Assembly (NCBI GenBank): GCA_036563615.1 | Contig: DATCMB010000023.1 | Location: forward strand, 310,001 to 374,000 | Length of the DNA: 64,000 nt | Direction: 5' to 3' | Source: Candidatus Binatia bacterium | Lineage (GTDB): Bacteria > Desulfobacterota > Binatia > UBA12015 | In this document: one piece after another, positions 56,994 to 64,000 of the stretch | Numbering within the stretch: position 1 is the stretch's first letter | Layout: every line of letters starts with the position of its first letter | Program-made: the position numbers and the translations under genes | Notes under the pieces: model-generated | Told to the model about the DNA's origin: nothing | The model's input: only the letters and a program-made list of their open reading frames with translations | Databases searched by the model: none

Positions 56994-57401
56994 TCACCGC
57001 TCGCGCTGCGTGCCTGTGGACAACCCGTGCCGGCCATCGTTGCACAGGTTCGCGACCAGGCTCAGCAGCGCGCCGAAGTCGCCGCCCTTCTCGAGCGTGC
57101 CCGCGACGCGCAAGGTCTCGAGCCCGCGCTGCGCGTGCCCCGCCGAGTAGATCACGGTCGGGATGTCGCGCAGCTCGGGGTCGTCCATCTGCGCACGACG
57201 GAACGCCCAGCCGTCCATCCCCGGCATCGCGAGGTCGAGGATGATGAGACCGGGGTGGAGGCCGTCGTGCAGGCACCGCAGCGCCTCCACACCATCCCGG
57301 GCCGTCGCCACCTCGTAACCCTCGTTCTCGAGCAGCAGGCTGAGGATCTCGAGGATCTCGGCGTTGTCGTCGACCAGGAGAATCGATGGCCGTGACGACA
57401 T
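56994..57401 (-). CDS. Single-domain response regulator (CheY-like receiver)
   Basis: 135 residues: a receiver domain and nothing else. Asp11/Asp12 (ILLVDDNAEILEILSLLLENEGYEV), phosphoacceptor Asp56 (LIILDLAMPGMDGWAF), the switch Ser in VIYSAGHAQRG and Lys in AGTLEKGGDF are all present. The tail (LLSLVANLCNDGRHGLSTGTQRER) is short and without output domain, so it acts by protein contact or as phosphotransfer intermediate. The nearby histidine kinase at 54416-55837 is a plausible partner, though an unrelated hydrolase gene lies between. Confidence 0.9.
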   Translation of the reverse strand: MSSRPSILLVDDNAEILEILSLLLENEGYEVATARDGVEALRCLHDGLHPGLIILDLAMPGMDGWAFRRAQMDDPELRDIPTVIYSAGHAQRGLETLRVAGTLEKGGDFGALLSLVANLCNDGRHGLSTGTQRER

Positions 57402-57545
57402 CAGGGTTCCTTTGCGTCAGCGCAGAAGCTCGATCAATAGGGTTTGCAAGAAATTGAACGAGGGTCGCTGGGCGCGACGTCAAGTATGTCGACCACGCGC
57501 GATTGCTGCTTGCGGAGAGCGAACACGACGCTGTACCGCCGAGGC

Positions 57546-58916
57546 ATGGCCCGAAGCGGCGGCTCGCACGTCCGATGGCATCTCGCGCTCGCGGTGGTCA
57601 CGGCGCTCGGCGCGCTCGCCGTCGAGTCTGCGATGGCGGCGGGTCTCGAAGGACGCGAGCACGATCCGGTCGTCGTTCCGCTCGCGCGCCTCGACGGGCT
57701 CCACGTCGGCGACGGCTCGCTGCTGAGCCTACAGCGCGTCGAGCAGGGGCGACTCGTCCCGATCCCGTTCCAGCTCGATCCGCGCGATGCCGACGGTGAG
57801 CCGATCGTCGACGCGCCGCTCGATGCGCCGCTCGACGCCAACGACGAGCTCGTCTTCATGGCGCGCGACGCGGGCGAGCGCGCGACCCCGGAGCTCCTTC
57901 CCGCGAGCTGCACCGCCGCGCTCGAGATCGAGCTGCGCGATCCGCGTCGCGACGCGCGCGCCTGGGCCTATCTGCTCGCGCACTCCGAGCCGCCCGAGCC
58001 CCTGCCGTATGCGCCGTACGTGGTCTACGACTGGACCTCGCGCCAGGCGCGCTCGGACGCGTACCACGTCGACTACGCCGACGGTCGCAACTACTTCACC
58101 GGCCTGCGCGTCCTCGAGGTGGCCGGCGGCAACCGCGTCAACCTGCTGCGCCAGTCGCGGATGCGCGGCAGCCCGACGTTCTCGCTGCTGCTGACCGACT
58201 TGACGCTCGACTTCACCGAGCAGAGCACGCTGGTCGAGATCGAGGGCGTACGCGCCGGACCGGTGCGCGTCGTGCGACGCGTGCGCCTCTCGGTCGAGCT
58301 CGGACCGCTCTTCCCCGAGCTGCCGAACGGCGTCGCGACCACGTACCACTACCGCACGTCGTACTTGACGGCTTCGAGCATCCGCATCCCGTGGATCATG
58401 CTGCAGGCGCTGCGCGACTTCCGCTTCGAGAACGTGCTCGACTTCCAGCCCGAGACGCTGCCGATGCGCTACTTCGATCCCTGGTACCCCGATGGGATCG
58501 AGATCGCGCCGCACAACCGGCTGATCGTCGCGACGACCGAGGATCGCCCGTGGTGGGTGCACAGCAGCAGCGCAGGCACCGTGCTGCACTCGCTCGGCAT
58601 CCCGCGCGTGTGGCGCGAGTGGGGCATCGTGCGCGGCACCGTCGTGCGCTCGGGCGTGCGCGGCGACGAAGCGGACGCGAAGGCCGAGGACGAAGACCAG
58701 CGCGTCGCCGACGCAGACGCCGACGCGAGCTCGAGCGAAGGCGCTTTCGCCGCGGGTTTCACCCTGCGCAACATGACGAGCCTGCGCGAGGGCGGCGCGT
58801 ACGACATCAGCATGGCGAGCGTCGTCCTGCCGGGTCCGTACCAGCCGGGCGACGAGGCGCCGGCGATCGCGATGCTCGACGAGCCGCTCGCGGTCGAGGT
58901 GCGCCGCCTGCGCTGA
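57546..58916 (+). CDS. Secreted protein of unknown function
   Basis: 456 residues from ATG 57546, just before a signal peptide (VRWHLALAVVTALGALAVESAMA); the frame extends to 57444. The mature chain is beta-rich: REHDPVVVPLARLDGLHVGDGSLLSLQRVEQGRLVPIPFQLDPRD, NDELVFMARDAGERA, YVVYDWTSRQARSDAYHVDYADGRNYFTGLRVLEVAGGN, VRVVRRVRLSVELGPLFPELPNGVATTYHYRTSYLTASSIRIPW. A charged low-complexity patch (DEADAKAEDEDQRVADADADASSSE) lies at about 375-400. I recognise no family; similar long secreted proteins with an opening like this occur in deltaproteobacterial-type genomes. It is divergent from the response regulator gene. Confidence 0.8.
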   Translation: MARSGGSHVRWHLALAVVTALGALAVESAMAAGLEGREHDPVVVPLARLDGLHVGDGSLLSLQRVEQGRLVPIPFQLDPRDADGEPIVDAPLDAPLDANDELVFMARDAGERATPELLPASCTAALEIELRDPRRDARAWAYLLAHSEPPEPLPYAPYVVYDWTSRQARSDAYHVDYADGRNYFTGLRVLEVAGGNRVNLLRQSRMRGSPTFSLLLTDLTLDFTEQSTLVEIEGVRAGPVRVVRRVRLSVELGPLFPELPNGVATTYHYRTSYLTASSIRIPWIMLQALRDFRFENVLDFQPETLPMRYFDPWYPDGIEIAPHNRLIVATTEDRPWWVHSSSAGTVLHSLGIPRVWREWGIVRGTVVRSGVRGDEADAKAEDEDQRVADADADASSSEGAFAAGFTLRNMTSLREGGAYDISMASVVLPGPYQPGDEAPAIAMLDEPLAVEVRRLR

Positions 58917-58927
58917 CGCCGACGAGC

Positions 58928-58950
58928 CTCGCTGCCGCGCGCGCAGCGAG
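58928..58950. terminator. Hairpin between convergent genes
   Basis: CTCGCTGC (58928-58935) and GCAGCGAG (58943-58950) enclose a 7-nt CG loop, in the 68-nt gap between two converging stops. There is no U tract. Confidence 0.5.
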
Positions 58951-58984
58951 TCCGGGTGGTCGTCGCTGCGCCCGAGCGCGGTCG

Positions 58985-59443
58985 CTACTGGCTCGGCGCC
59001 GCGAGGCCGCGGTTCACGCGCCCGTAGGCACGGATCGTGTCGAGCAGCAGGTTCGCGACCATGGCGACCGTCTTCTCGCGCGGCGATGCGTCCGGTGCGA
59101 TCGGCACGATGCCGCGCACGCCACGGCGCGTGCCGAGCTTGCCGCGCGTCTTGCGCAGGTTGGGCGCCGCGGTGAGGCAGACGGCGAGGAAGCGATCGTC
59201 GTCGAGCAGATCGATGGGCTCCGTGTTGGGCAGTCCGGCGGCGGTGAGCACGACGCGCAGCACGCGGACGCAGGCCTCGCGGGCGGCGGCGAGCTTGTCC
59301 TCCTCGGTGTCGAGGCCGCCGTCTCCGGCGCCGACGTCATCGTCATCGGCCTCGTAGAGGGCGCCGAACAGGCCCGTGAGCTGGCGCGCGAGGACGACGA
59401 CGTCGCCGAGCTCGCTGCCGGTATCGGGTGGGAACGTCGACAT
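58985..59443 (-). CDS. Protein of unknown function
   Basis: 152 residues, no signal peptide and no membrane segment. It is helical and acidic at the start (MSTFPPDTGSELGDVVVLARQLTGLFGALYEADDDDVGAGDGG), then KLAAAREACVRVLRVVLTAAGLPNTEPIDLLDDDRFLAVCLTAAPNLRKTRGKLGTRRGVRGIVPIAPDASPREKTVAMVANLLLDTIRAYGRVNRGL. I recognise no family. ATG 59443 starts the only sensible frame. The 265-nt gap up to 59709 shows no gene and no clear signal. Confidence 0.7.
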   Translation of the reverse strand: MSTFPPDTGSELGDVVVLARQLTGLFGALYEADDDDVGAGDGGLDTEEDKLAAAREACVRVLRVVLTAAGLPNTEPIDLLDDDRFLAVCLTAAPNLRKTRGKLGTRRGVRGIVPIAPDASPREKTVAMVANLLLDTIRAYGRVNRGLAAPSQ

Positions 59444-59708
59444 GGCGTTTCACCTGGCGGCGATGCCGGACGATCGGCGCGGCCCGGTCGAGCCAGACGC
59501 CGCGCAGCACCGCGAGCCTGTCCTTCCTCATATACGATCCGCGCGGCCGACGGCGAACCCAGGAACGACGTGTCGTATCTCTCGACAGGCCGCTCGCGCA
59601 CCTCGACGGACCGCTCGCACGCCTCGGTGCCCGCCTGAGCGCCGCGGCGCGTCGCGTCGGCGAGATTCGCTTGTCCCGACCGGCGCGATTGTGATTGTGT
59701 GCGCGGCC

Positions 59709-62700
59709 ATGACCGAAGCTCGAACCACCATCACGCTGGCCTTTCTCTGTCTGCTCGTCCCTGCGGTCGCTTCAGCTTCGTTCGACACCTTCGAAACCGG
59801 ACAGGTGCGACCGCTCGCGATGTCGCCAGACGGCTCGCGGTTGTTCGCGATCAACACGCCGGACAACCGCCTCGAGATCTTCTCGCTCGCGAGCGGCAGC
59901 CCGATGCACACCGGCTCGGTCGAGGTCGGCCTCGAGCCGATCGCGGTCGCCGCGCGCACGGACGCCGAGGTGTGGGTCGTGAACCACCTCTCCGACAGCG
60001 TGAGCATCGTCGACGTCGCGTCGGATCCGCCGCGCGTCGTGCGCACGCTGCTCGTCGGCGACGAGCCGCGCGACATCGTGTTCGCGGGACCCGGGCGCAA
60101 TCGCGCCTTCATCACCACCGCGCACCGCGGCCAGAACAGCCCGATCGATCCGCAGCTGACGACGCCGGGCGTGGGTCGGGCCGACGTGTGGGTGTTCGAC
60201 GCTCTGAACCTCGGCGCGCCGCTCGGCGGCACGCCGATCAGCATCGTCACGCTGTTCGGCGACACGCCGCGCGCGCTCGCGACCGATCCGAGCGGCGAGA
60301 CGGTGTACGCGGCCGTGTTCCACTCGGGCAACCAGACCACGACGATCAACGAGGCGGCGGTGTGCGACGGATTCGACGCCGCCGGTCCGTGCGTCGTGCA
60401 CGGCGTCGTCATGCCGGGCGGCCTGCCCGGTCCGTCCACCAACTACGCCGGGGTGCCCGCGCCCGAGACCGGTCTCATCGTCAAGTACGACAAGGCGTCG
60501 GGCGAGTGGCGCGACGAGCTCGGTCGCAACTGGAACAACGCCGTCCGCTTCAACCTGCCCGACCTCGACGTGTTCGCGATCGACGCGATGGCGAACCCGC
60601 CGGTCGAGAGCAGGTCGTGGCCCTCGGTGGGCACGATCCTGTTCAACATGGCGGTGAACCCGGTGAACGGGAAGGTCTACGTCACCAACACCGAAGCCAA
60701 GAACGAGGTGCGCTTCGAGGGTCCGGGCATCTTCGGCGGCAGCACCGTGCGCGGTCGCCTCGCGCTCGCGCGCATCACGGTGATCGACCCGGCGCAGCCG
60801 AACCCCGACCTCGGCGTCACGCCGCGCCACCTCAACAAGCACATCGACTACGACGTCGTGCCGAGCCCGCCGGGCACCGCCGACCGGAGCCTCGCGACGC
60901 CGCTCGAGATGGCGATCACGTCGGACGGCCAGACGCTCTACGTCGCCGCGTTCGGCTCGTCGAAGATCGGCGTGTTCTCGACGAGCGAGCTCGAGAACGA
61001 CACCTTCGTTCCGAGCGCGTCGTCGCACATCGAGGTGAGCGGCGGCGGTCCGAGCGGCGTGCTGCTCGACGAGGCGAGAGGCCGCCTCTACGTGCTTACG
61101 CGCTTCGACAACTCGCTGTCGGTGATCGACACCACGACCGCGAGCGAGATCGCGCACCTGCCGCTCTACAACCCGGAGCCGCCGCACGTGCAGATCGGTC
61201 GCCCGGTGCTCTACGACGCGCGCGCGACGTCGAGCAACGGCGAGGCGTCGTGCGCGGCGTGCCACATCTTCGGCGACTTCGATAGCCTCGCCTGGGACCT
61301 CGGCAACCCGGACGACGACGTGCTGCCGAACCTGAACGTGTTCCGCGTCGGCGATCCGCTCGGGATGTCGTTCCCCGACCACCACCCGATGAAGGGCCCC
61401 ATGACGACGCAGAGCCTGCGCGGCATGGCGAACCACGGCCCGATGCACTGGCGCGGCGACCGCAGCGGCGCGAACGACGTTCCCTTCAAGCCGTTCGACG
61501 CGAAGGCGGCGTTCCTGCACTTCATCGTGGCCTTCGAGGGGCTGCTCGGCCGCTCGGGGCCGATCCCGGATCAGATGATGGAGGAGTTCGCCGACTTCAT
61601 CCTCGAGGTGCGCTACCCGCCGAACCCGATCCGCAACCTCGACAATAGCTTGACGCCGGAGCAGCAGGCGGGGCGCGACTTCTTCTTCAAGCCGGAGCCG
61701 TCGGACGTGTTCCAGACGTGCAACGGCTGCCACGTGCTGAATCCGGAGGCGGGCTTCTTCGGCAGCGACGGACGCTCGAGCTTCGAGTTCGAGACCCAGC
61801 TGCTCAAGATCCCGCACCTGCGGAACATGTACCAGAAGGTCGGCATGTTCGGGATGCCGGCGAACGACTTCATCAACGTCGGCGACAACGACCACAAGGG
61901 CGATCAGATCCGCGGCTTCGGCTTCCTGCACGACGGCAGCGTCGACACGCTGTTCCGCTTCCACAACGCGCGCGTGTTCAACCAGGTCAACCCGGCCGGC
62001 TTCCCGATCCCGAACCCGGGCGGCTTCCCGAACGGCGCGCCGGGCGACCCGCAGCGTCGTCAAGTCGAAGCGTTCATGCTCGTGTTCGACTCGAACTACG
62101 CGCCGATCGTCGGCCAGCAGGTGACGCAGTCGCCGGCGAGCGACGTCGAGGTGAACCAGCGCGTCGCGCTGCTCGCCGCGCGCGCCGCGGTGGGCGAGTG
62201 CGATCTGGTCGTGCGCGGCATGCTCGGCGGCGAGCGTCGTGGCTGGTACCGGCTCCCGAACGGGACGTTCCAGAGTGACCGCTCGAGCGAGCCCCCGGTG
62301 TCGCTCGCGACGCTGCAGACGCAGGCGGGCGTCCCCGGACAGGAGCGCACGTTCACCTGCGTGCCGCCGGGCGCCGGCAAGCGCATCGGCGTCGACCGCG
62401 ACGAGGACGGCTTCTTCGATCGCGACGAGCTCGACGCCGGCACGGATCCGGCGGATCCCGAGAGCTTCCCGGGCGCGGCGCCGATCGTGACGATCCGCTC
62501 GTCCGCGTTCGACCTGCAGGACGACCCGGTGCCGCCGTTCGAGCCGAAGAAGCGCAAGGTGCGCTTCCGCTCCGCGAAGAAGGGACAGTCGCCGAGCGGC
62601 GTCGTCCTGCCGGCCGCGGGCGGCGACGGCGACCCGACGCAGCACGGCGCGACGCTGATCCTCTACCGCGCCGACGGCACCGGCGACGCGGTGACGATCG

Positions 62701-63095
62701 CGCTGCCGGCCGCGCGCTGGAAGAAGGTTGGCCCGACGGCCGTCAAGCGCTGGACGTACAGCGATCCCAAGGGCGTCGACGGGCCGGTGCGCGCGGTGTC
62801 GCTGTCGGCGACGGCGCTCACGCTGCGCGGTCAGGGCGCCGGGCTGTTCTCGCTCGCGAACGCGCCGCAGGGCGCGATGGCGCTGCGGCTGCAGCTCGGC
62901 ACCGAGGTGCAGTTCTGCGCGTCGGCGCCGGCCAAGGCGACGGGCAAGCCGCCGACGACCGCCAAGACCGACACCACGGCGAAGTTCGTCGGCGCGCCGA
63001 ACACTCCGGCGCCGCTCACCTGCCCGCCGCTGCCGTCGGTCGGCTCGGCGTCGCGCGCGTTCCTGGTCGAGACGTCGACGCTGGTCGACTTCTGA
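59709..63095 (+). CDS. Secreted beta-propeller/diheme cytochrome c-like protein
   Basis: 1128 residues from ATG 59709, starting a signal peptide (MTEARTTITLAFLCLLVPAVASA); the in-frame extension upstream is non-coding. Residues about 25-490 are YncE/YVTN-type propeller blades (VRPLAMSPDGSRLFAINTPDNRLEIFSL, PRALATDPSGETVYAAVF, EMAITSDGQTLYVAAFGSSKIGVFS, GVLLDEARGRLYVLTRFDNSLSVID). Then come two class c heme motifs, Cys515-x2-Cys518-His519 and Cys671-x2-Cys674-His675, in a part like the diheme peroxidase/MauG group (FLHDGSVDTLFRFH). An EF-hand-like DRDEDGFFDRDELDAGTDP precedes a beta-rich C-terminal domain. Probably periplasmic redox or binding protein; the substrate is unknown. Confidence 0.85.
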   Translation: MTEARTTITLAFLCLLVPAVASASFDTFETGQVRPLAMSPDGSRLFAINTPDNRLEIFSLASGSPMHTGSVEVGLEPIAVAARTDAEVWVVNHLSDSVSIVDVASDPPRVVRTLLVGDEPRDIVFAGPGRNRAFITTAHRGQNSPIDPQLTTPGVGRADVWVFDALNLGAPLGGTPISIVTLFGDTPRALATDPSGETVYAAVFHSGNQTTTINEAAVCDGFDAAGPCVVHGVVMPGGLPGPSTNYAGVPAPETGLIVKYDKASGEWRDELGRNWNNAVRFNLPDLDVFAIDAMANPPVESRSWPSVGTILFNMAVNPVNGKVYVTNTEAKNEVRFEGPGIFGGSTVRGRLALARITVIDPAQPNPDLGVTPRHLNKHIDYDVVPSPPGTADRSLATPLEMAITSDGQTLYVAAFGSSKIGVFSTSELENDTFVPSASSHIEVSGGGPSGVLLDEARGRLYVLTRFDNSLSVIDTTTASEIAHLPLYNPEPPHVQIGRPVLYDARATSSNGEASCAACHIFGDFDSLAWDLGNPDDDVLPNLNVFRVGDPLGMSFPDHHPMKGPMTTQSLRGMANHGPMHWRGDRSGANDVPFKPFDAKAAFLHFIVAFEGLLGRSGPIPDQMMEEFADFILEVRYPPNPIRNLDNSLTPEQQAGRDFFFKPEPSDVFQTCNGCHVLNPEAGFFGSDGRSSFEFETQLLKIPHLRNMYQKVGMFGMPANDFINVGDNDHKGDQIRGFGFLHDGSVDTLFRFHNARVFNQVNPAGFPIPNPGGFPNGAPGDPQRRQVEAFMLVFDSNYAPIVGQQVTQSPASDVEVNQRVALLAARAAVGECDLVVRGMLGGERRGWYRLPNGTFQSDRSSEPPVSLATLQTQAGVPGQERTFTCVPPGAGKRIGVDRDEDGFFDRDELDAGTDPADPESFPGAAPIVTIRSSAFDLQDDPVPPFEPKKRKVRFRSAKKGQSPSGVVLPAAGGDGDPTQHGATLILYRADGTGDAVTIALPAARWKKVGPTAVKRWTYSDPKGVDGPVRAVSLSATALTLRGQGAGLFSLANAPQGAMALRLQLGTEVQFCASAPAKATGKPPTTAKTDTTAKFVGAPNTPAPLTCPPLPSVGSASRAFLVETSTLVDF

Positions 63096-63108
63096 GCTCG
63101 CGCGTACG

Positions 63109-63148
63109 GGGCCGGCTCGCGTCGTCGCTCACGACGACGAGCCGGCCC
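63109..63148. terminator. Bidirectional hairpin enclosing the TolC-family stop codon
   Basis: GGGCCGGCTCG (63109-63119) pairs exactly with 63138-63148, and GTCGTCG/CGACGAC extends the stem inwards. The TCA of the minus-strand gene's stop (63129-63131) is at the apex. It sits between two converging genes, as at 32654-32682. Confidence 0.7.
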
Positions 63149-64000
63149 ACAGCGCGCGGTGCAGGCGGCGCTCGGCCGAGATGAGGTCGCGCACCGCCTC
63201 GAGGTAGCCGCGGCGACCCTCGATTTCTTCTTGACGCGCTTCGAGCGCGAGCACGACCTGCGCGTCGTCGCTGCTGTCGACGTCGGCGGCTCGCGCGACG
63301 GCCTTCAGCTGCAGCGGCTCGAGCCGCGTACGGTAGAGCTCGACGTGCTTGCGGTAGAACGCGCGATCAGCGAGCGCGTTCAGAATCTCGCTGCGCACGC
63401 GGGCCTCGAGCGCGCGCAGGCGCTTCTGCCGCTTGCGGAGCTCGTACTCCGCCTTGGCGATCTGCGCCTGGTTCTGGTCGAACACCGGCACGGACATCTG
63501 CGCTCCGGGGCCGCCGGAGTCGCCGGTGCCGAAGCCGCCGGTGTAGATGCCGCCGAGCTGGATCGGGCCGAGCACCGAGCGCCGCTCGAGTTCGACTTGA
63601 CGCTCGGCCGCCGCGACCTCGTGGCGCGCCGCCGCGACGTCGAGCCGCCGCTCGAGCGCGAAGGCGACGGCGGCTTCGGCCGTCCAGCCGTCGGGCGGCG
63701 GCGGCTCGAAGCGGCCGGAGAGCGTCGGCAGGCGCGACGGATCGTCGAGCCCGAGCACGGAAGCGAGGCGCAGGCGCGCCGTCTCGAGCTCCTTCTCGGC
63801 GCGTGCGACGGCGAGGTCGTGCTCCACGATCTCGGCTTCGATGCGCAGCATCGCGAGGTCGGCGTCCGCGGCCAAGCCGATGCGCTTGCGTGCGCGCGCC
63901 GCGAGCTGGTCGTGCAGGTCGCGGTGGTTGCGCTCCACCTGGAGCCGCGCCTCGCGGTAGAGCACCTCGTCGTACGCCTTCATCGCGTCGGTCGCGGTGA
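63129..64000 (-). CDS. TolC-family outer membrane efflux protein, 3' part (cut by right window edge)
   Basis: At least 290 residues; the frame is open to the window edge, so the start lies beyond 64000 even though an internal ATG exists at 63983. Long amphipathic helices with heptads (YREARLQVERNHRDLHDQLAARARKRIGLAADADLAMLRIEAEIVEHDLAVARAEKELETARLRLASVLGL, then AVAFALERRLDVAAARHEVAAAERQVELERRSVLGPIQLGGIYTGG ... VPVFDQNQAQIAKAEYELRKRQKRLRALEARVRSEI) show the second half of the TolC repeat, with the VPxFDxNQAQI segment typical of CusC/CzcC-like members. It would be the outer membrane channel of an efflux or secretion system encoded to the right. Confidence 0.87.
   Translation of the reverse strand, partial: TATDAMKAYDEVLYREARLQVERNHRDLHDQLAARARKRIGLAADADLAMLRIEAEIVEHDLAVARAEKELETARLRLASVLGLDDPSRLPTLSGRFEPPPPDGWTAEAAVAFALERRLDVAAARHEVAAAERQVELERRSVLGPIQLGGIYTGGFGTGDSGGPGAQMSVPVFDQNQAQIAKAEYELRKRQKRLRALEARVRSEILNALADRAFYRKHVELYRTRLEPLQLKAVARAADVDSSDDAQVVLALEARQEEIEGRRGYLEAVRDLISAERRLHRALWAGSSS

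Noticed and set aside
57433..57456. Possible fourth copy of the dispersed motif (ATCAATAGGGTTTGCAAGAA)
   Set aside because: The spacing differs by two bases and the TTGTC core is missing, so similarity is no better than chance for an AT-rich patch.
1498..61653. Many TTGACG strings on the plus strand that look like -35 boxes
   Set aside because: Most are in-frame Leu-Thr codons (TTG ACG) inside genes, for example at 1500, 2215, 3205, 52153 and 58198, and lack a -10 partner at the right distance. It is a codon-pair habit, not a promoter series.
1..64000. tRNA, rRNA, CRISPR arrays, insertion sequences, phage or conjugation genes
   Set aside because: Looked for by reading both strands; no cloverleaf-like segment, regular spacer array, transposase or integrase was recognised. 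A tRNA or repeat search program would be needed to exclude them fully.

Overview
The window is 64 kb of very GC-rich (about 70 % by eye) bacterial chromosome with about 45 protein-coding genes, no rRNA or tRNA, no CRISPR array and no insertion sequence that I can see. The content fits a soil or sediment chemoheterotroph of the deltaproteobacterial sphere (Myxococcota, Binatota or Desulfobacterota-like): many secreted lipoproteins and orphan secreted proteins with Pro/Thr linkers, class III cyclase/ATPase/TPR regulators, lipid and aromatic degradation genes, and secreted CxxCH proteins. The lineage is an inference from style only.

Left edge (1-3860): an operon of two DUF35 OB-fold proteins, two tandem thiolase-fold proteins and a crotonase. 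The thiolase-fold proteins lack the classical thiolase residues, so the set looks like a hydratase plus DUF35-dependent acyl-CoA retro-aldolase module. At 3861-7450 lie a decayed stretch carrying a 53-bp copy of the crotonase 3' end, a secreted glycine-rich protein, and a carboxylesterase pseudogene with several lesions. At 8608-12533 is a compact aromatic ring-cleavage operon (VOC extradiol dioxygenase, flavin monooxygenase, FAH-fold hydrolase, minus strand) divergent from a TetR regulator, with a direct-repeat operator between them. At 12551-19052 are envelope or secreted proteins: an L,D-transpeptidase with Sel1 repeats, a HEAT-like protein with a possible caspase-like head, an S10 peptidase-like lipoprotein and an unknown protein.

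Centre (19022-37000): three related cyclase-ATPase-TPR genes. One is intact on the minus strand. One is intact on the plus strand and heads an operon with a calcineurin-type phosphoesterase and a 1412-residue GMC oxidoreductase/alpha-beta hydrolase fusion. The third is split by two apparent frameshifts. A dispersed motif of about 32 bp (consensus near ATCAATYTTTTGTCRGA) occurs upstream of two of the three cyclase genes, in the same orientation as the gene, and upstream of the glycine-rich protein gene.

Right part (37200-64000): short unlinked units. These include a translationally coupled unknown pair, GNAT acetyltransferases, an RTX-repeat lipoprotein followed by an AraC regulator, a cupin-DinB fusion, an S15-type hydrolase, a secreted protein with two copies of one domain, a CoA-transferase, a lipoprotein ending in CxxCH, a prepilin-like protein, a methyltransferase, a sulfatase, a histidine kinase, a separate single-domain response regulator, a beta-propeller/diheme protein, and the 3' part of a TolC-family gene cut by the right edge. 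Several convergent pairs are separated by perfect GC hairpins. Two of these carry the stop codon of one gene at their apex.
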